Source of the DNA: Otatea glauca
Taxonomy: Eukaryota > Streptophyta > Magnoliopsida > Poales > Poaceae
Direction of reading: 5' to 3'
NCBI GenBank assembly: GCA_036346275.1
Contig: CM070720.1
Location: 14,733,278 to 14,797,277, forward strand
Length of the DNA stretch: 64,000 bases
Shown here: positions 1 through 11,400 of the stretch, one piece after another
Position numbering within the stretch: position 1 is the stretch's first letter
Layout of the letters: each line of letters starts with the position of its first letter
Program-made: the position numbers and the translations under genes
The notes under the pieces: generated by a model
What the model was told of the DNA's origin: nothing
Databases searched by the model: none
The model's input: only the letters and a program-made list of their open reading frames with translations

Positions 1-2208
1 CGAATACTTGAGCCAAGAGTTTGGTGATCATTTAAAGCAATGTGGAATCGTTCGCAACTTTCTCCGCCAGAACGCCTCAATGGAATGGTGTGTCCGAACG
101 ACGAATCGGACTTTATTAGATATGGTTCGGTCAATGATCACCAAACAGATCCGCCATTATCCTTTTGGGGTTTCGCTCTAGAGACAGCTGCGTTCACTTT
201 GAATAGGGTCCCATCAAAATCCGTTGAGAAGACGCCATATGAGATATGGATGGAGAAGACCCATGTTGTCATTTCTCAAGATATGGGGATGTGAGGCTTA
301 TGTAAAACGTTTACAATCAGATAAACTCGCACCTAAATCAGAAAAATGCTTTTTTGTGGGGTATCCCAAAAAACAAAAGGATATTACTTTTACAAAAGAA
401 ACGAGAACAAAGTTTTTGTTGCTCGAAATGGTGTCTTTTGGAGAAAGAGTTTCTTTCAAAAGAAATCAGAGGAGTGATGTGTATCTTGATGAAGTTCGAG
501 AATCACATGAATATGTTCAAGCTACCTCTGAACCTTCACAAGATGTACAAAGTGTTGTACAACCTGTGGAAGAGACTCCACCACGTAGGTCGGGGAGGCC
601 ACGTCATGTACCTATTAGATATGGGAATGACATATTATTGTTCGACAATGATGAGCCCACGACTTATGAAGAAGCAATGATGGACCCAAACTCGAAAAAT
701 GGCTTGAAGCCATGATATCCGAAATTCAATCCATGCATGACAATCAAGTTTGGAACTTGGTCGATTCACTGATGGTGTAAAACCATTGAGTGCAAATGGA
801 TTTTCAAGAAAAGATAGACGTAGATGGAAATGTTCGGATCTATAAGGCACGGTTGGTGGCAAAGGGTTTCAAACAAGTTCAAGGAGTTGACTATGATGAA
901 ACTTTCTCACCGTAGCCATGCTCAAGTCTGTCAGGATCATTTTAGCTATTGCTGCATATTTTGATTATGAAATATGGCGGATGGATGTCAAAACAGCCTT
1001 CCTTAATGGGAATCTTTACGAGGATGTATACATGATACAACTGAAGGCTTTGTTGATCCTAAATATGCTAAAAGGGTATGCAAGCTTCAAAGATCCATTT
1101 ATGGGTTAAAGCAAGCATCTAGGAGTTGGAACATTCGTTTTGATGAAGTAGTCAAAGGTTTTGACTTTATCAAAATGAAGAAGAGCCTTGTGTTTACAAG
1201 AAGGCTAGTTGGAGCGCACTTGTATTTACGATTTTGTATGTGGATGACATATTATTAATCGGGAATGACATTCCTATGCTTGAAGATGTTAAGACTTCAT
1301 TGAAAAGGAGTTTCTCGATGAAGGACTTGGGAGAAGCATGCTATATCTTGGGCATAAAATCTATAGAGATAGATCAAAAGGTTAATTGGATTAAGTCAGA
1401 AACGTACATTGACAAGATATTGAAAAGGTTCAATATGCATGAATCCAAGAGAGGTTTCATGCCAATGTCACATGGCATCGATCTGCAAGAATCGGTGTCC
1501 TTCGACATCGATGAGCGAGACAGATGAGCAAGATTCCATATGCTTCACTATTGGGTCTATTATGTATGCCATGATCCACACGCCTGATGTCTCATATGCT
1601 CTAAGTGTCACGAGCGGATACCAAGCGGATCTCGTGATGGTCATTGGATAGCCGTAAAAATATCCCAAGTACTTGAGAAGAACTAAGGGTATGTTCCTTG
1701 TTTTTGGAGGTGAGGAAGATCGGTTGCAAAGGGTTACACCGATGCAAGCTTCCAAACCGACAAAGATGATTTTCGATCGCAATCCGGGTTTGTGTTTACA
1801 CTTAATGGAGGAGCGATGGTGGAAGAGTTCCAAGCAAAACACGGTGGCGACTCTACGACGAAGCGGAGTACATTGCGGCCGGAGGCCGCAAAGGAGGCGT
1901 GTGGATTAAGAAGTTTATCACGAGCTTGGTGTGGTCGCTAGTGTCTCTAGTCAATGGACATCTATTGTGATAATAGTGGTGCCATTGCATAAGCAAAAGA
2001 GCCTAGATCACATCAAAGTCTAAACACATACTCCGCCGCTTTCACCTTATTCGCGAGATTGTGGATAGAGGTGACGCTCGAGAATATGCAAAGTACATAC
2101 GGAAGCCAATGTGGCCGATCCGTTGACAAAGCCAACTGCCCATGACCTAAGCATGAGGCGCACACAAGGTCTATTGGTATTAGATACTTAATTGATTGAC
2201 TCAAGTGC
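1..2208 (+). pseudogene. Ty1/copia polyprotein, 3' part (integrase-RT-RNase H), decayed
   Basis: This is the C-terminal half of a copia polyprotein, which would reverse-transcribe and integrate the element. The first ~290 bases match the end of the integrase core. Reverse transcriptase follows, with a WRMDVKTAFLNG block at about 975-1013 and the catalytic YVDD at 1237-1248. RNase H shows TDAS-like residues near 1736-1765, and the terminal ADPLTKP motif lies at 2114-2134. The reading frame changes several times and stops occur (for example at 292 and near 912), so it is not functional. The upstream half and 5' LTR lie outside the window. The RT wording suggests the Tork/Angela lineage (inference). 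Frames were read by eye. Confidence 0.85.
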
Positions 2209-2219
2209 AAGTGGGAGAT
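2209..2219 (+). other. Polypurine tract of the copia element
   Basis: The purine-rich AAGTGGGAGAT sits directly before the TGTTAGTG start of the 3' LTR. This is the expected place for the plus-strand primer of a copia element. Confidence 0.8.
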
Positions 2220-3575
2220 TGTTAGTGTTATGCCCTTGAGGCAATCATTTAGATGATTGTAACATGACTATGTTTATGAATAATAATATGATTATTGGTC
2301 CAATGAATGTATATCATTGTATTGATCAACAAGTATGTGACTTGATTATGAAGCTCTTTACTTAATGATGTAATTCGATAAATATCTCGATCGGATATCA
2401 TCGTATAGGACTACGATGAATAGATCAGCACATGTAGTGATCGATGATCATGCTTCATAGATCATGGGATATGGAGATATCATCTCTACATTGTGGACCA
2501 TGTTGAAGAACATGGGTTAGATAGACCCGCTATGGGACACTGCGAGAATGTTTCATTCTTATGTGTCATCGATGTATCTCATACCTAGAAGATGTATGAT
2601 CCTTAGACACGAGATTGTCATATTCCCTACATGTGTAATAGTTTTCCTTGGGGCTATCAAACACTACTTCCTAACCGGATAGTTATAAAGGTAGCTTTCA
2701 TGTTTACTATGAAACGTGCGAGAGGAAGTGAGCGATCAAGATGGAATTTGCCACTCCAATGAAATGGAGATATATGACAAGGCCACTCGTGTGATATGAT
2801 TAAGAAAGTGCATGGCCATGCCGTGATTGAGAGTCAATCACAACTTATTAATATATCACGGATACGAGAGATGGATTGAATCATCAAAGGATGACATGCT
2901 TCTCGCCTTGAGATCAATCTTCATATACTTGGCAAAGGGATTATTACATGAGTTCTTTTGATAGGTTACATTCGATTTGATCACAGTATGTTTGGGAGTT
3001 GGCATACTTTGCAAGAAGCGCTACCAACTATTGGATTGAAAAGGAGTTTTCGAATCCATGTCCAAACGTATGTGAACCTCGCAGGTCACACACTTAATGG
3101 GTGGGACGCATTAATTTGGATTGGATCCGTAATTAATGAACCTCGTGGGCTTAGCATCTTTGGTGGGCCTGGTTTGGGTTTCATCTCGTGGCTATATAAG
3201 GAGGGAGGAGGAGGCGCGAGTGTGCTTTCCACGGTTTAGGTTTGATTCACTTGAAACCCTAGCCTCCTCCTCTCGCGCCCGCCGAGCGACTAGGTGCTTG
3301 CACACGACGCGCGGCGTTCCATCTCTGGGACGTGTGGATGCTGCGGTGACGCTGCTGCGGCTGCGGCGTGGGAGGACGATCCACGGCGAGGCGAGGGCGA
3401 TCCACTACATCGACGCAACGATCGCGGCGAGGACGAACCACTACATCGACGCGAAGGATTCCGCAACTGCGCGTCTAGTGGTAATCTTATCTATGATCCC
3501 CTTCTTGCGAGTAGCTTTCTGGTTGCGTGGTAGTTTTTTTTTTTGTGCTAGCGTAGCATACCGCGTTTCCCTTCA
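2220..3575 (+). repeat. 3' LTR of the copia element
   Basis: The LTR starts TGTTAGTGTTATGCC right after the polypurine tract. I end it at CCCTTCA (3575), because uninterrupted TNP2 transposase coding sequence of a CACTA element begins immediately after. Length is about 1356 bp. A TATATAAG box at 3193-3200, then a GC-rich transcribed part, suggests the U3/R boundary. The 191-codon reading frame at 3136-3711 crosses this LTR and is not a gene. The right boundary is inferred from the host sequence, not from a second LTR. Confidence 0.75.
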
Positions 3576-3865
3576 AAAGGTCCGTACATCCCTGCTGTAT
3601 GCTACACCCTATTCAAGAAGGAGAAAGAAGATCTCTGCAAATGTCTCCAAGGTATTAAAGTTCCATCAGGCTACTCCGCAAACATTAAGAAGCTTGTGTC
3701 CATGGTTTTGAGCAAGAACCGATTGTGATGATGCCTTTATCACAATCGGGTGAAAACCGACTATGATAGCATCACCTCATCATTGTTTAATGACTTTGTA
3801 TCGCCACCAGAACCGACTATGATTACGAAAAAGAGCCAATTATGATGTACAATCCTGTAGTAGTG
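3576..3865 (+). mobile_element. CACTA-A: 3' remnant of a CACTA transposon with TNP2 fragment
   Basis: 3576-3707 encodes a TNP2 fragment containing CYTL, then KVPSGYSANIKKLVSM. The same motif occurs in the TNP2 gene of CACTA-C at about 35540-35587. After that the sequence jumps straight to inverted subterminal repeats (ACCGATTGTGAT, ATCACAATCGGGT, ACCGACTATGAT). It ends with CTGTAGTAGTG at 3855-3865, the complement of a CACTACTACAG terminus. It is therefore an internally deleted CACTA whose exon was split by the copia insertion. Its repeat motif differs from the other CACTA families here. Confidence 0.8.
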
Positions 3866-4658
3866 GAGGTTTATAGATGTCACTATAAAATTTTAGATTA
3901 TGATCAAATCTGTATATTTTTATATGATTTTCACAATTCTTATTGTTGTTTTTAAATTGCTACAGTTTTTTATTTTCCAAAAGCATCAAATATAATTTAA
4001 TATTTTTGAAACTTTTTTTTGTAGAATCCTTTAGTGCTTTAATTGTTACATTAAAATTTCAGAGCATGATCATGCTGATACAATTTTAGAAAAATCTGAC
4101 AGTCTCACTAATCCTAGTCATCAAATAATGTTTTTGATTTTTCTTAAAGAATTAAATGCTTTGAAACTTCTTTGAGACTTTTTGGGAATATTCTGGAGTT
4201 GTCCTTAGATTTAAATAAATTTTCTTTAGAGTTTATCCTTATATGATTTTAAATTTTAAAGATTGCAAAATATAGATTCAATCAATGAAAATGATTTTCT
4301 TAAAGACAAAAATTCAAGAAAAATATATGAAATAGGGAAATTCAGAATAAAATCATAATTCGATTGAAATTTATATTTTATTTATTTTTGTATTTTTTTA
4401 GGATGTTACGGTTTCAATATATTTTATCCATTGAGAGAATCTACGGTATAGCTATTATAATTATTTCTCTCACTAACCCTACTTAAATGTTTTAGAAGAG
4501 GTTAAGTGGATGTGATATCTGATGTCATTTAATAAAGGCATGTATAGTAATTGTCATTAAATTTTCTTAGATTTAATGTTTTTTTTGTCCTATAAGTATG
4601 GTGGGTTGTGGAAAAATATAACGAAATGGAGGGAGTACTCGAGAAACTGCAAACCCAC
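3866..4658. other. AT-rich intergenic spacer with a Stowaway-like end
   Basis: No gene is seen. Near 4624-4638 the sequence GAAATGGAGGGAGTA reads in reverse as TACTCCCTCCATTTC, the usual terminus of Stowaway/mariner MITEs. I did not find a matching opposite end, so only one terminus is supported. Confidence 0.4.
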
Positions 4659-6519
4659 CACTACTACAGAAATAGTCATCACAGACGGTTCGGAACAATC
4701 ATCATAGACGGTTTCCCGAATTGTCTGTAACCATGTGTCAGTGATGTTACGAAATATCACAGACAGTCTCTAAACCATCTATGATATAAGATATCACAAT
4801 CAGTTTCAAACAAAAACCATTTGTGAGATGAAACATCACAGACGATTTTTATTTAGAACCATCGGTGATGTTATGATATCACAGACAGTTTTATCTTAAA
4901 ACCGTCTCTACATCATACATCACACATGGTTTTTAATTAAAAACCGTTTGTGATAAGACTTCCCAGAGACAACCATTTTTCTATTTATTGGCTAGCCTTA
5001 GAAAATGCTAGCCATTCCCTCTGGAAAAAGCAGATTACAGAATAACTAAACTCACATTACAAACATTACATCCATTTCAGATTATAGGCATTACATCCAT
5101 TAGAGCAATCAACTCAGATTACATCACAACGCGAAGTAGATTACGTATAGATTAATATTGCATGTCACATCTCTTTCAAAAATGAACTCAGATATATTAA
5201 CCAAATGGAACTCAATACCATTAACTAATTAATTGAATGCACAACTACAATTCACAAATCCATAGCACAAGTTTGACAATTAACCCAAATGGTATTTCAG
5301 AAAAAATACAACTCCTCAAGTTATAAGGCAAATTGGAACTCGCCTTTTTTATTTAAAACTTTACTGAGCAAGAAGGCACAAAGCTATCTTCGAATTTACT
5401 CCAGATCGGCCTCTTCTAATGCAATTGTTACCTAATTGGGCATTTTCTTAGTGATGAGGAGTTCCATGTTGTGGCAAACGTAAAATCCACAACGGTTATT
5501 TCACTTTCCCTGCTGGTGGCAGTGCAAATAATAGTGATTTATCGCAGACAGTTATGTATTAGAACTAGCTACCTAAATCTTTAAATTAATTCTCTCTCTA
5601 CCAAACTAGCTATCTAAATCTTATTTATAATAATGCAATTAGATTTAACCAATTACTAACCTTTGATCACAAAGAACTTGCACATGCATGGAACTACAAG
5701 TTAGATCTAAACAATCTTTAAATTCTCTCCTTAGCAAGCTAGATCTTAAATATAATGTAATTACCCATTACTAAACCTTAGATCACACATGGATCTACAA
5801 GCTAGATCTAAACAATCTTCAAATTTCTCTTCTAAGTAATATCTTGAATATAAAGCAATTAATTATAACTCAAGAAATTACTAACCTTAAATATAGTAAA
5901 GAACAGATCTATATACAATCTCTTCAAATTCTCTCCTTACCAGCTAGATCATGAATATAATGCAATTAAAACCCATTACTACCCTTATATAGAAAAGAAC
6001 AAATGGATCTACAAGCTAGATCTAAAAAATCAAATTCTCTCCTTACCAAGCTACATTTTGAATATACTGTAATTAGACACTATTACTAACCTTAGATCAC
6101 CAAAATCAAATGGATCCTCAATCACCCTTTAAAATCAACCGTCTTCTTTTACCAAATCGCCTCACAGCCGCACAGCCGTAGCCAAATGAAAAATAGATTC
6201 CAAAACCCTAAAATGCACCAAGTGGATCAGGTCTCTGTATTATTATCACAGACGATTTTATATAATAAAACCGTCTCTGATAATACCTATTATCACAGAC
6301 AGTTTTTTTATAAAACCGTCTGGGATATTATCACAGACGATTTTTAACTAAAACCGTCCGTGATATTGTTGTATATCACTGGCGGTTTATGAAGTGTACC
6401 GTCTGTGATGATGTCACTGACGGTTGCAATATAAAACCGTCATTAATGTTCATCGTCACAGACGGTTTTGATGAACTGTTTGTGATGAGGCGTCTAATAT
6501 AAATCTTTCTGTATTAGTG
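4659..6519 (-). mobile_element. CACTA-B: complete non-autonomous CACTA element, 1.86 kb
   Basis: The element begins CACTACTACAGAAATAG and ends with the complement of CACTAATACAGAAAG. It is flanked by a perfect 3-bp duplication, CAC, at 4656-4658 and 6520-6522. Both ends carry inverted repeats built on ATCACAGACGGTTTT (about 4680-4970 and 6240-6490). The left end closely resembles the left end of CACTA-D at 44510, so they belong to one family. A minus-strand remnant of the Ulp1-like peptidase (NNRCGFYVC, near 5485-5515) survives inside. It is thus a deletion derivative whose sense strand is minus. No transposase remains. Confidence 0.9.
5400..5530 (-). pseudogene. Ulp1-like cysteine peptidase remnant in CACTA-B
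   Basis: Read on the minus strand, the segment contains NNRCGFYVC followed by HNMELL. This resembles the catalytic-cysteine region of the Ulp1 (C48) peptidases carried by many plant CACTA elements, and matches the copy in CACTA-D near 45205. Only the end of the domain is present. Confidence 0.55.
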
Positions 6520-6902
6520 CACATTTCACCACTAATCCCCCAAAATGCAATCATGCATTAACTATTGAAGTGACCTTGTTTTAGCCTCGTCTATATGTTC
6601 CAAACATCACATTTCAAAATTTGGCAAAAAAAATCAAGATTTTCGAAAAAATCGAGATTATGCGGTATTTTTCGAAATTTAAGTGAGAAAAAGATTTTGG
6701 CCGGTAGGGAGATTTGAATCCTACTCTGGGTTAATATCTTCAAAAACCTTTCCATAGTTTATATCATTTCTCTCACCGACTACCGGGTTATAAATACCAG
6801 ATCAGACTACCAGTAGGTAACCTCCTTCCAATCTAGATCTTGTCTCTCCCAAGTCCCAACCAGAAGCCGGCGAGACACATCGCCACCACACCATCAAGCT
6901 CC
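6520..6902 (+). promoter_or_regulatory. OFP upstream region with TATA box
   Basis: A TATAAATA box lies at 6789-6796, 107-114 bases before the chosen start codon. This spacing fits a plant core promoter with a leader of about 80 bases. The CACTA-B element ends only about 270 bases upstream of the TATA box, so little native promoter sequence separates them. Confidence 0.55.
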
Positions 6903-7730
6903 ATGCAATCAATGGACGCCAGCAGAAGCGGCGGCCGGCGTCTCAACGACCGCCTCGCCCGGCTTCTCCGACCCGCCAATTCCCTCCTCTGCTCCCCGTG
7001 CAGCTCGTCCTCCTCCACCTCCACCTTCACAACCACCGCCGCCACCACGGTATCGAGCTCCTCCTCATCTGCCACCACTGCGGCTCTCCTTCCCCGTATC
7101 GAGCCCTTCTCCACCGCTATTGACCTCCTCCACCACCCACCCCTGGAGCACAAGAAGAGTAACAAGCAAAGGTGCTCCTCCCGCCATGCCGGCCGCCGCA
7201 ATTTCAAGAACGTCGACGACAAGGGCGTGAGGAAGCTCTCGTCCAACCCCTACGCCTTCACCACCGACGACGACGATACCGATGGCAGTGACGACACAGT
7301 GGCCTTCGTCTCCTCAAGAAGCCTCGTGTCCTCCGACTCCTCCGTCTTCTACACTTCCAAGCAGCTGCCCAAGAACAAGAATCGCCACCATCGTCAGCGG
7401 CAGCAGCAAACAAGGCGGCGGCGGCGGCGAGCGGCGAGCTGCGTGGAGTCGTGCAGCGTGAGGGACGAAAAGGTGGGGTTCCGGCCGCTGGTGACGACCG
7501 CGGCGGCGGCGGAGGAGGTGAGGAAGGGGCTGGCGGTGGTGAAGCGGTCGAGGGACCCGTACGGAGATTTCCGGGAGTCCATGGTGGAGATGATCGTAGA
7601 GCGGCAGGTGTTCGGCGCGGCGGAGCTGGAGCGGCTGCTACAGTCTTACCTGTCGCTCAACGCGCGGCGTCTGCACCCCGTCATCCTCCAGGCCTTCTCC
7701 GACATCTGGGTCGTCCTCCACGGCAGCTAG
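6903..7730 (+). CDS. OVATE family protein (OFP), plant transcription repressor
   Basis: This single-exon gene encodes 275 residues. OFPs are plant-specific nuclear repressors that bind TALE homeodomain and TRM partners and influence organ shape and secondary wall growth (family knowledge). The C-terminal OVATE domain spans about residues 211-272, with DPYGDFRESMVEMI, then ELLQSYLSLN-like and FSDIWVVL blocks. The N-terminus has the typical basic stretch RLNDRLARLLRPANSLL. The middle is low-complexity, rich in Ser/Thr, Asp and Arg; an Arg-rich run could serve for nuclear import. I start at the ATG at 6903. A second in-frame ATG at 6912 (MDASRSGG) is equally plausible, while the frame remains open upstream to a TTG at 6840 that is not a plant start. 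The frame is intact. Confidence 0.88.
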   Translation: MQSMDASRSGGRRLNDRLARLLRPANSLLCSPCSSSSSTSTFTTTAATTVSSSSSSATTAALLPRIEPFSTAIDLLHHPPLEHKKSNKQRCSSRHAGRRNFKNVDDKGVRKLSSNPYAFTTDDDDTDGSDDTVAFVSSRSLVSSDSSVFYTSKQLPKNKNRHHRQRQQQTRRRRRRAASCVESCSVRDEKVGFRPLVTTAAAAEEVRKGLAVVKRSRDPYGDFRESMVEMIVERQVFGAAELERLLQSYLSLNARRLHPVILQAFSDIWVVLHGS

Positions 7731-7973
7731 CTTTACTGGCCTTGTTGTAGCTACCTAGATCTGATGCACGCTGGTGTACGTTTTTTATCAAGTTGTGAAA
7801 GTGGTTAGTTGGGATGTTAAGTGCAGTGTTAACTCATGTAGTAGCTGTGCAGCATGCATCAGATGTCTCTGTCAGCGTTGTTCGGGCTACAATTAACATA
7901 CTATCTATTTTAAATGACCACAGTAGCTCTGCCATTCATTAGGAAGGTCGGAAAACCTTCATGATTTGAAAAA
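7731..7973 (+). other. OFP 3' flank / putative 3' UTR
   Basis: No gene is visible. The stretch is moderately AT-rich and presumably holds the 3' UTR. I see no canonical AATAAA, so the polyadenylation site is not placed. The Helitron-like terminus starts at 7974. Confidence 0.4.
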
Positions 7974-8479
7974 CTAGGTAGGTTTGCGCGGCGGCACGCC
8001 ACGCCGCGTAGATCTTGGCTGAAGAAAAGAATCGTAGAAAAAATATAAGTATATTTTGGAGCGCACTATCGCAGAGAACCGAGCTAGACATAAAATTTAA
8101 GATATTTCAAATTACATTTCAGCGTGTTTTTTAGGCCAGACGACACAAGACAAACAGTAAAAATCACGTGAGTTCTGGGGGTTTAACAATGAAAAATTAG
8201 ATAAATATGTAGCTTCTGAAAGAATCAGGCAAATCTACGTGAAAAACGATGTGTTAAAAATAAATTGCGTAAGCTTTAGAGGGCCACCATAAAAATTTAA
8301 GCACCTCTTTGTAAAAATTGACGTATTAGAAATGAATCTCAGAAACTCTGGAGGGTATGTGAGAAAATCTGTGCGTCGCCCCGCACAAAATGGGCGCTAA
8401 AAAAACAAAAAAAGGAAAAAAATAAATCGCAGAAGCTTCAGGTGGGCTACGCAAATTTGAGCCTTTTTTGTATAAAAAT
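7974..8479 (-). mobile_element. Helitron-like 3' terminus and degenerate repeats
   Basis: On the minus strand the sequence ends with a 7-bp stem hairpin (CGCGGCG/CGCCGCG, 8-base loop, 7987-8008), then 9 bases, then CTAG (7974-7977) followed by T. Hairpin plus CTRR before T is the Helitron 3' signature. The interior contains degenerate repeats of about 85-100 bp with AAATTGACGTATTAG-like and ACAAAATGGGCGC-like blocks. These resume at 31426 on the other side of the gypsy insertion. I could not find the 5' TC end, so the full extent is unknown. Confidence 0.5.
8475..8479. other. Left target-site duplication of the Tekay element (AAAAT)
   Basis: AAAAT directly precedes the LTR at 8480 and is repeated at 31421-31425 directly after the other LTR. 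This proves that the two LTRs belong to one insertion. Confidence 0.9.
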
Positions 8480-11400
8480 TGTGAGATCCCGTTCTGATGA
8501 ACAGGGACCTCTATGTGATTACTGTGCTATTCCCTGGATCAGTAGCTAGCACTCACATGTTTACAACATTCGTATCAAAATCATACACGCAAACAAACAG
8601 AAGATCTTACATGGCGAATAATTATACGATTCGGACAAATTTGAACCACTTTAACAGCGGAAATTAAAAGCGGAAAACCAAAAGGAAACTGAAACTCCAA
8701 ACAGCCTTGCGGTTGCCCACTAAACCCTCAGGCACTGACTAGGCAACCTAGAAGAGACTATCGTCGAAACCCCCGAGACCTGCCTGAAAGAACGCGTCGT
8801 CCGGCAGATCGTAGTCTTCTTCCTCTCAGACAGCAGATGCAAGATTTAGTACATTGGTACTCAGCAAGACTTATATTGGTTCACAGATGCAAATAAATAA
8901 TTATGCAGGTTGAGCAAATGACAGGCTATGGTTATTTTGCAGTTGCATGAAAACATTAAAATGGGTAAGCATAATAGATTGCAACATCGTATTTTAATAA
9001 AAGCAATTGAAAGACAGAATGATAAGCAAATATTCCAGATTTTCAACCCAGTCTACCCGACTGCATATAATCCCGGTGTCGGTCCTTTGACACAAAACAT
9101 GGTTGTAAAACAGTTTCCAAAGCCCCAACCCATTTTGGAAATCACCAAAACTCTAGCATTGGGAGGATTTTCCCCAAGTGCCCATTACCGCGGGCGCGGC
9201 TAATCGATCAGATTTTTCACTCTGCAGAGGTGTACACTTTACCAAAAAGGAAAGATCAACCTCTTTTGCCCGGCCAGTTAACACACTTCCTTTGGTGTGT
9301 CGGCAAGGAGATCATACAAAGCCGTTACATTATCTAGATGTGGCTTTACACCAGCCCGGGACGTTAACCCTCGCCCTGAAGACAGAGACACTCACCCAAG
9401 CCGTGGATCCACATTTATCACACACACACCACGTCTCTGTCCAGGGCAAGGCATACACCGTTGCATTGGTATGTAGAAACCCCTACAGACAGACCTGACC
9501 GGACTGCCTGTGCAATCTCCCGCCTTCCATAGATGCAAAGCCACAACTAAACAACTTATTAAACTATGAACCGCCCATACAAGCCCTTGTGGTTGCACGA
9601 AAACATGGATCTACAACATCCCATTTGCTCGGTCCTTAATCCGACACGGGCGATACTCCACCCTAGCTACGTGCATATCCTTTTGCACAACCGGCTAGCG
9701 CCAAATAATCACCCGCGTCAAACCATAGTTTTGTTTAAGGGTTTTTAGCAAATTATCATCAACCAGTTACCAAAAGATTATATGACGGTTGAAAAGACTG
9801 AAAACACCAACAAGGAGCTTAAGCAGGAATATTATTATGCTAGCAATTATACCCAAACATGATATTAAGTATGTCTAGCTCAATCTAGGGTTTACAAGGT
9901 TCACATGTCCATACAGATTGAGACAAACCATAATTTACAGGATTAACTACAGTTCTAACCCAAATTAGCTCTTTTATGGGGAATTATCCGGATGCACTGT
10001 ACATAAGCAAAAACAACATAAAGTAGGTGAATTATCAGGTTCAACGTGATCAAGGAGTTGCTTGCCTTGCAAATCACTGTCAGGAATAAAATCTGGATCT
10101 GCAGAACCGTCTTCTTCTTCTTCGATGATGTCGGTCTCTACTCGTCGAGAACAAGAAAAAAAAAGAGAATATCAGCAAACTCCAAATGGCAAAAAGAAAA
10201 CAGACAGACAAACAGGCAAACACAATTCGAATTAAACAGGAGGTTGCTATTCATGAAATATTTGAATTCAAACATCGAATTATAGATGCTAAAATTATTT
10301 GAAATGAAAAGATTGTTCATTTGCTTCTTTGGAGGATGTAACAATCAAAGAAAACAGAGCCCTCTCTGTTTTCTCAAAAGAACCAAAAAGGAAACACTTG
10401 AAAACTATATCATCTAGGGTTATAAACCTAACAAGATTGATGTGCATTAACTACAGAAATTAGAGTTTAAGTCTTGAATTAGCTAGAGCATACTTTAATT
10501 ATCAAATCTAACTACTTATTTTAACTTTTAGGGTTTGGATGAAGCTTGAAAACTATTGTGGAAAATGATTGGTTGAACTCTAGACTTGCTACAAAACTGG
10601 CTAAGGAAAAAAAAAGGACTAAATCAACTCATTTAAGGTTATTATACTCATGAAAACTAAGTGAACTAAGGCTCTAAAACAGAATATTTTTCTGTAATCT
10701 CGTAGAACAAACTTTGGTTATCATTTCTACACTATTCTTCCAAAATTTCTTACTAGGATGAGTTATTTTACACATAGTTGAAAAAGCTTAATTTCTTCAA
10801 TCATTCAGCAAAACATAAAAAGTAGACTCATTCCTTTAACTTGTTTTGCATACAAACCTTAACAAAATGTCATTCTTTTTCCATAATATACTAGAATATA
10901 CTTTGTGAAGTGCTTTTATACTATTTTTACATTCTTTCTCATTTATATAATCCATTTTATCCTATGTTGAAAAGGGCTATATGAACACAAAACTAACTTA
11001 TAACCTTTCAATCTTTCACTTTCATTTATTACTAAACCATTCAACATCTTTTAACCATTTTCTTCCTGACAACAGGGCGTGATCTTAAAAACATTTTAAA
11101 GTGAATTTGAGTTATTTTGAACTTGTTCAAAGCAAATTACATCTATTTTGGTTATAACTAGTATTGTTTTTCTTAATTAAACAACTATCACATACACTTT
11201 TCCCTAAGTATTTTCACATGAGCAACTCCCCATGATATATACCTCAATAGGATGAACTTTTAACCATTCAAACCTTAATCCTTTCTTTTATTTACTTAAT
11301 TTCATTTTCCTGTTTAGTATTCATTTTTGAGCAAACATGATATATAATATGGTATCATGGGAACATTTTGTTTATTTGGAATACTCATAACCCAGGGACT

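Noticed and set aside
3136..3711. 191-codon plus-strand frame
   Set aside because: It crosses the copia LTR end into a CACTA exon; only the last ~45 codons are TNP2-derived and the rest is LTR.
6840..6902. N-terminal extension of the OFP frame to 6840
   Set aside because: The first codon is TTG, not a normal plant start; the first ATG is at 6903.
7451..7750. 99-codon Gly-rich frame inside the OFP gene
   Set aside because: It is an out-of-frame shadow of the GC-rich OFP coding sequence.
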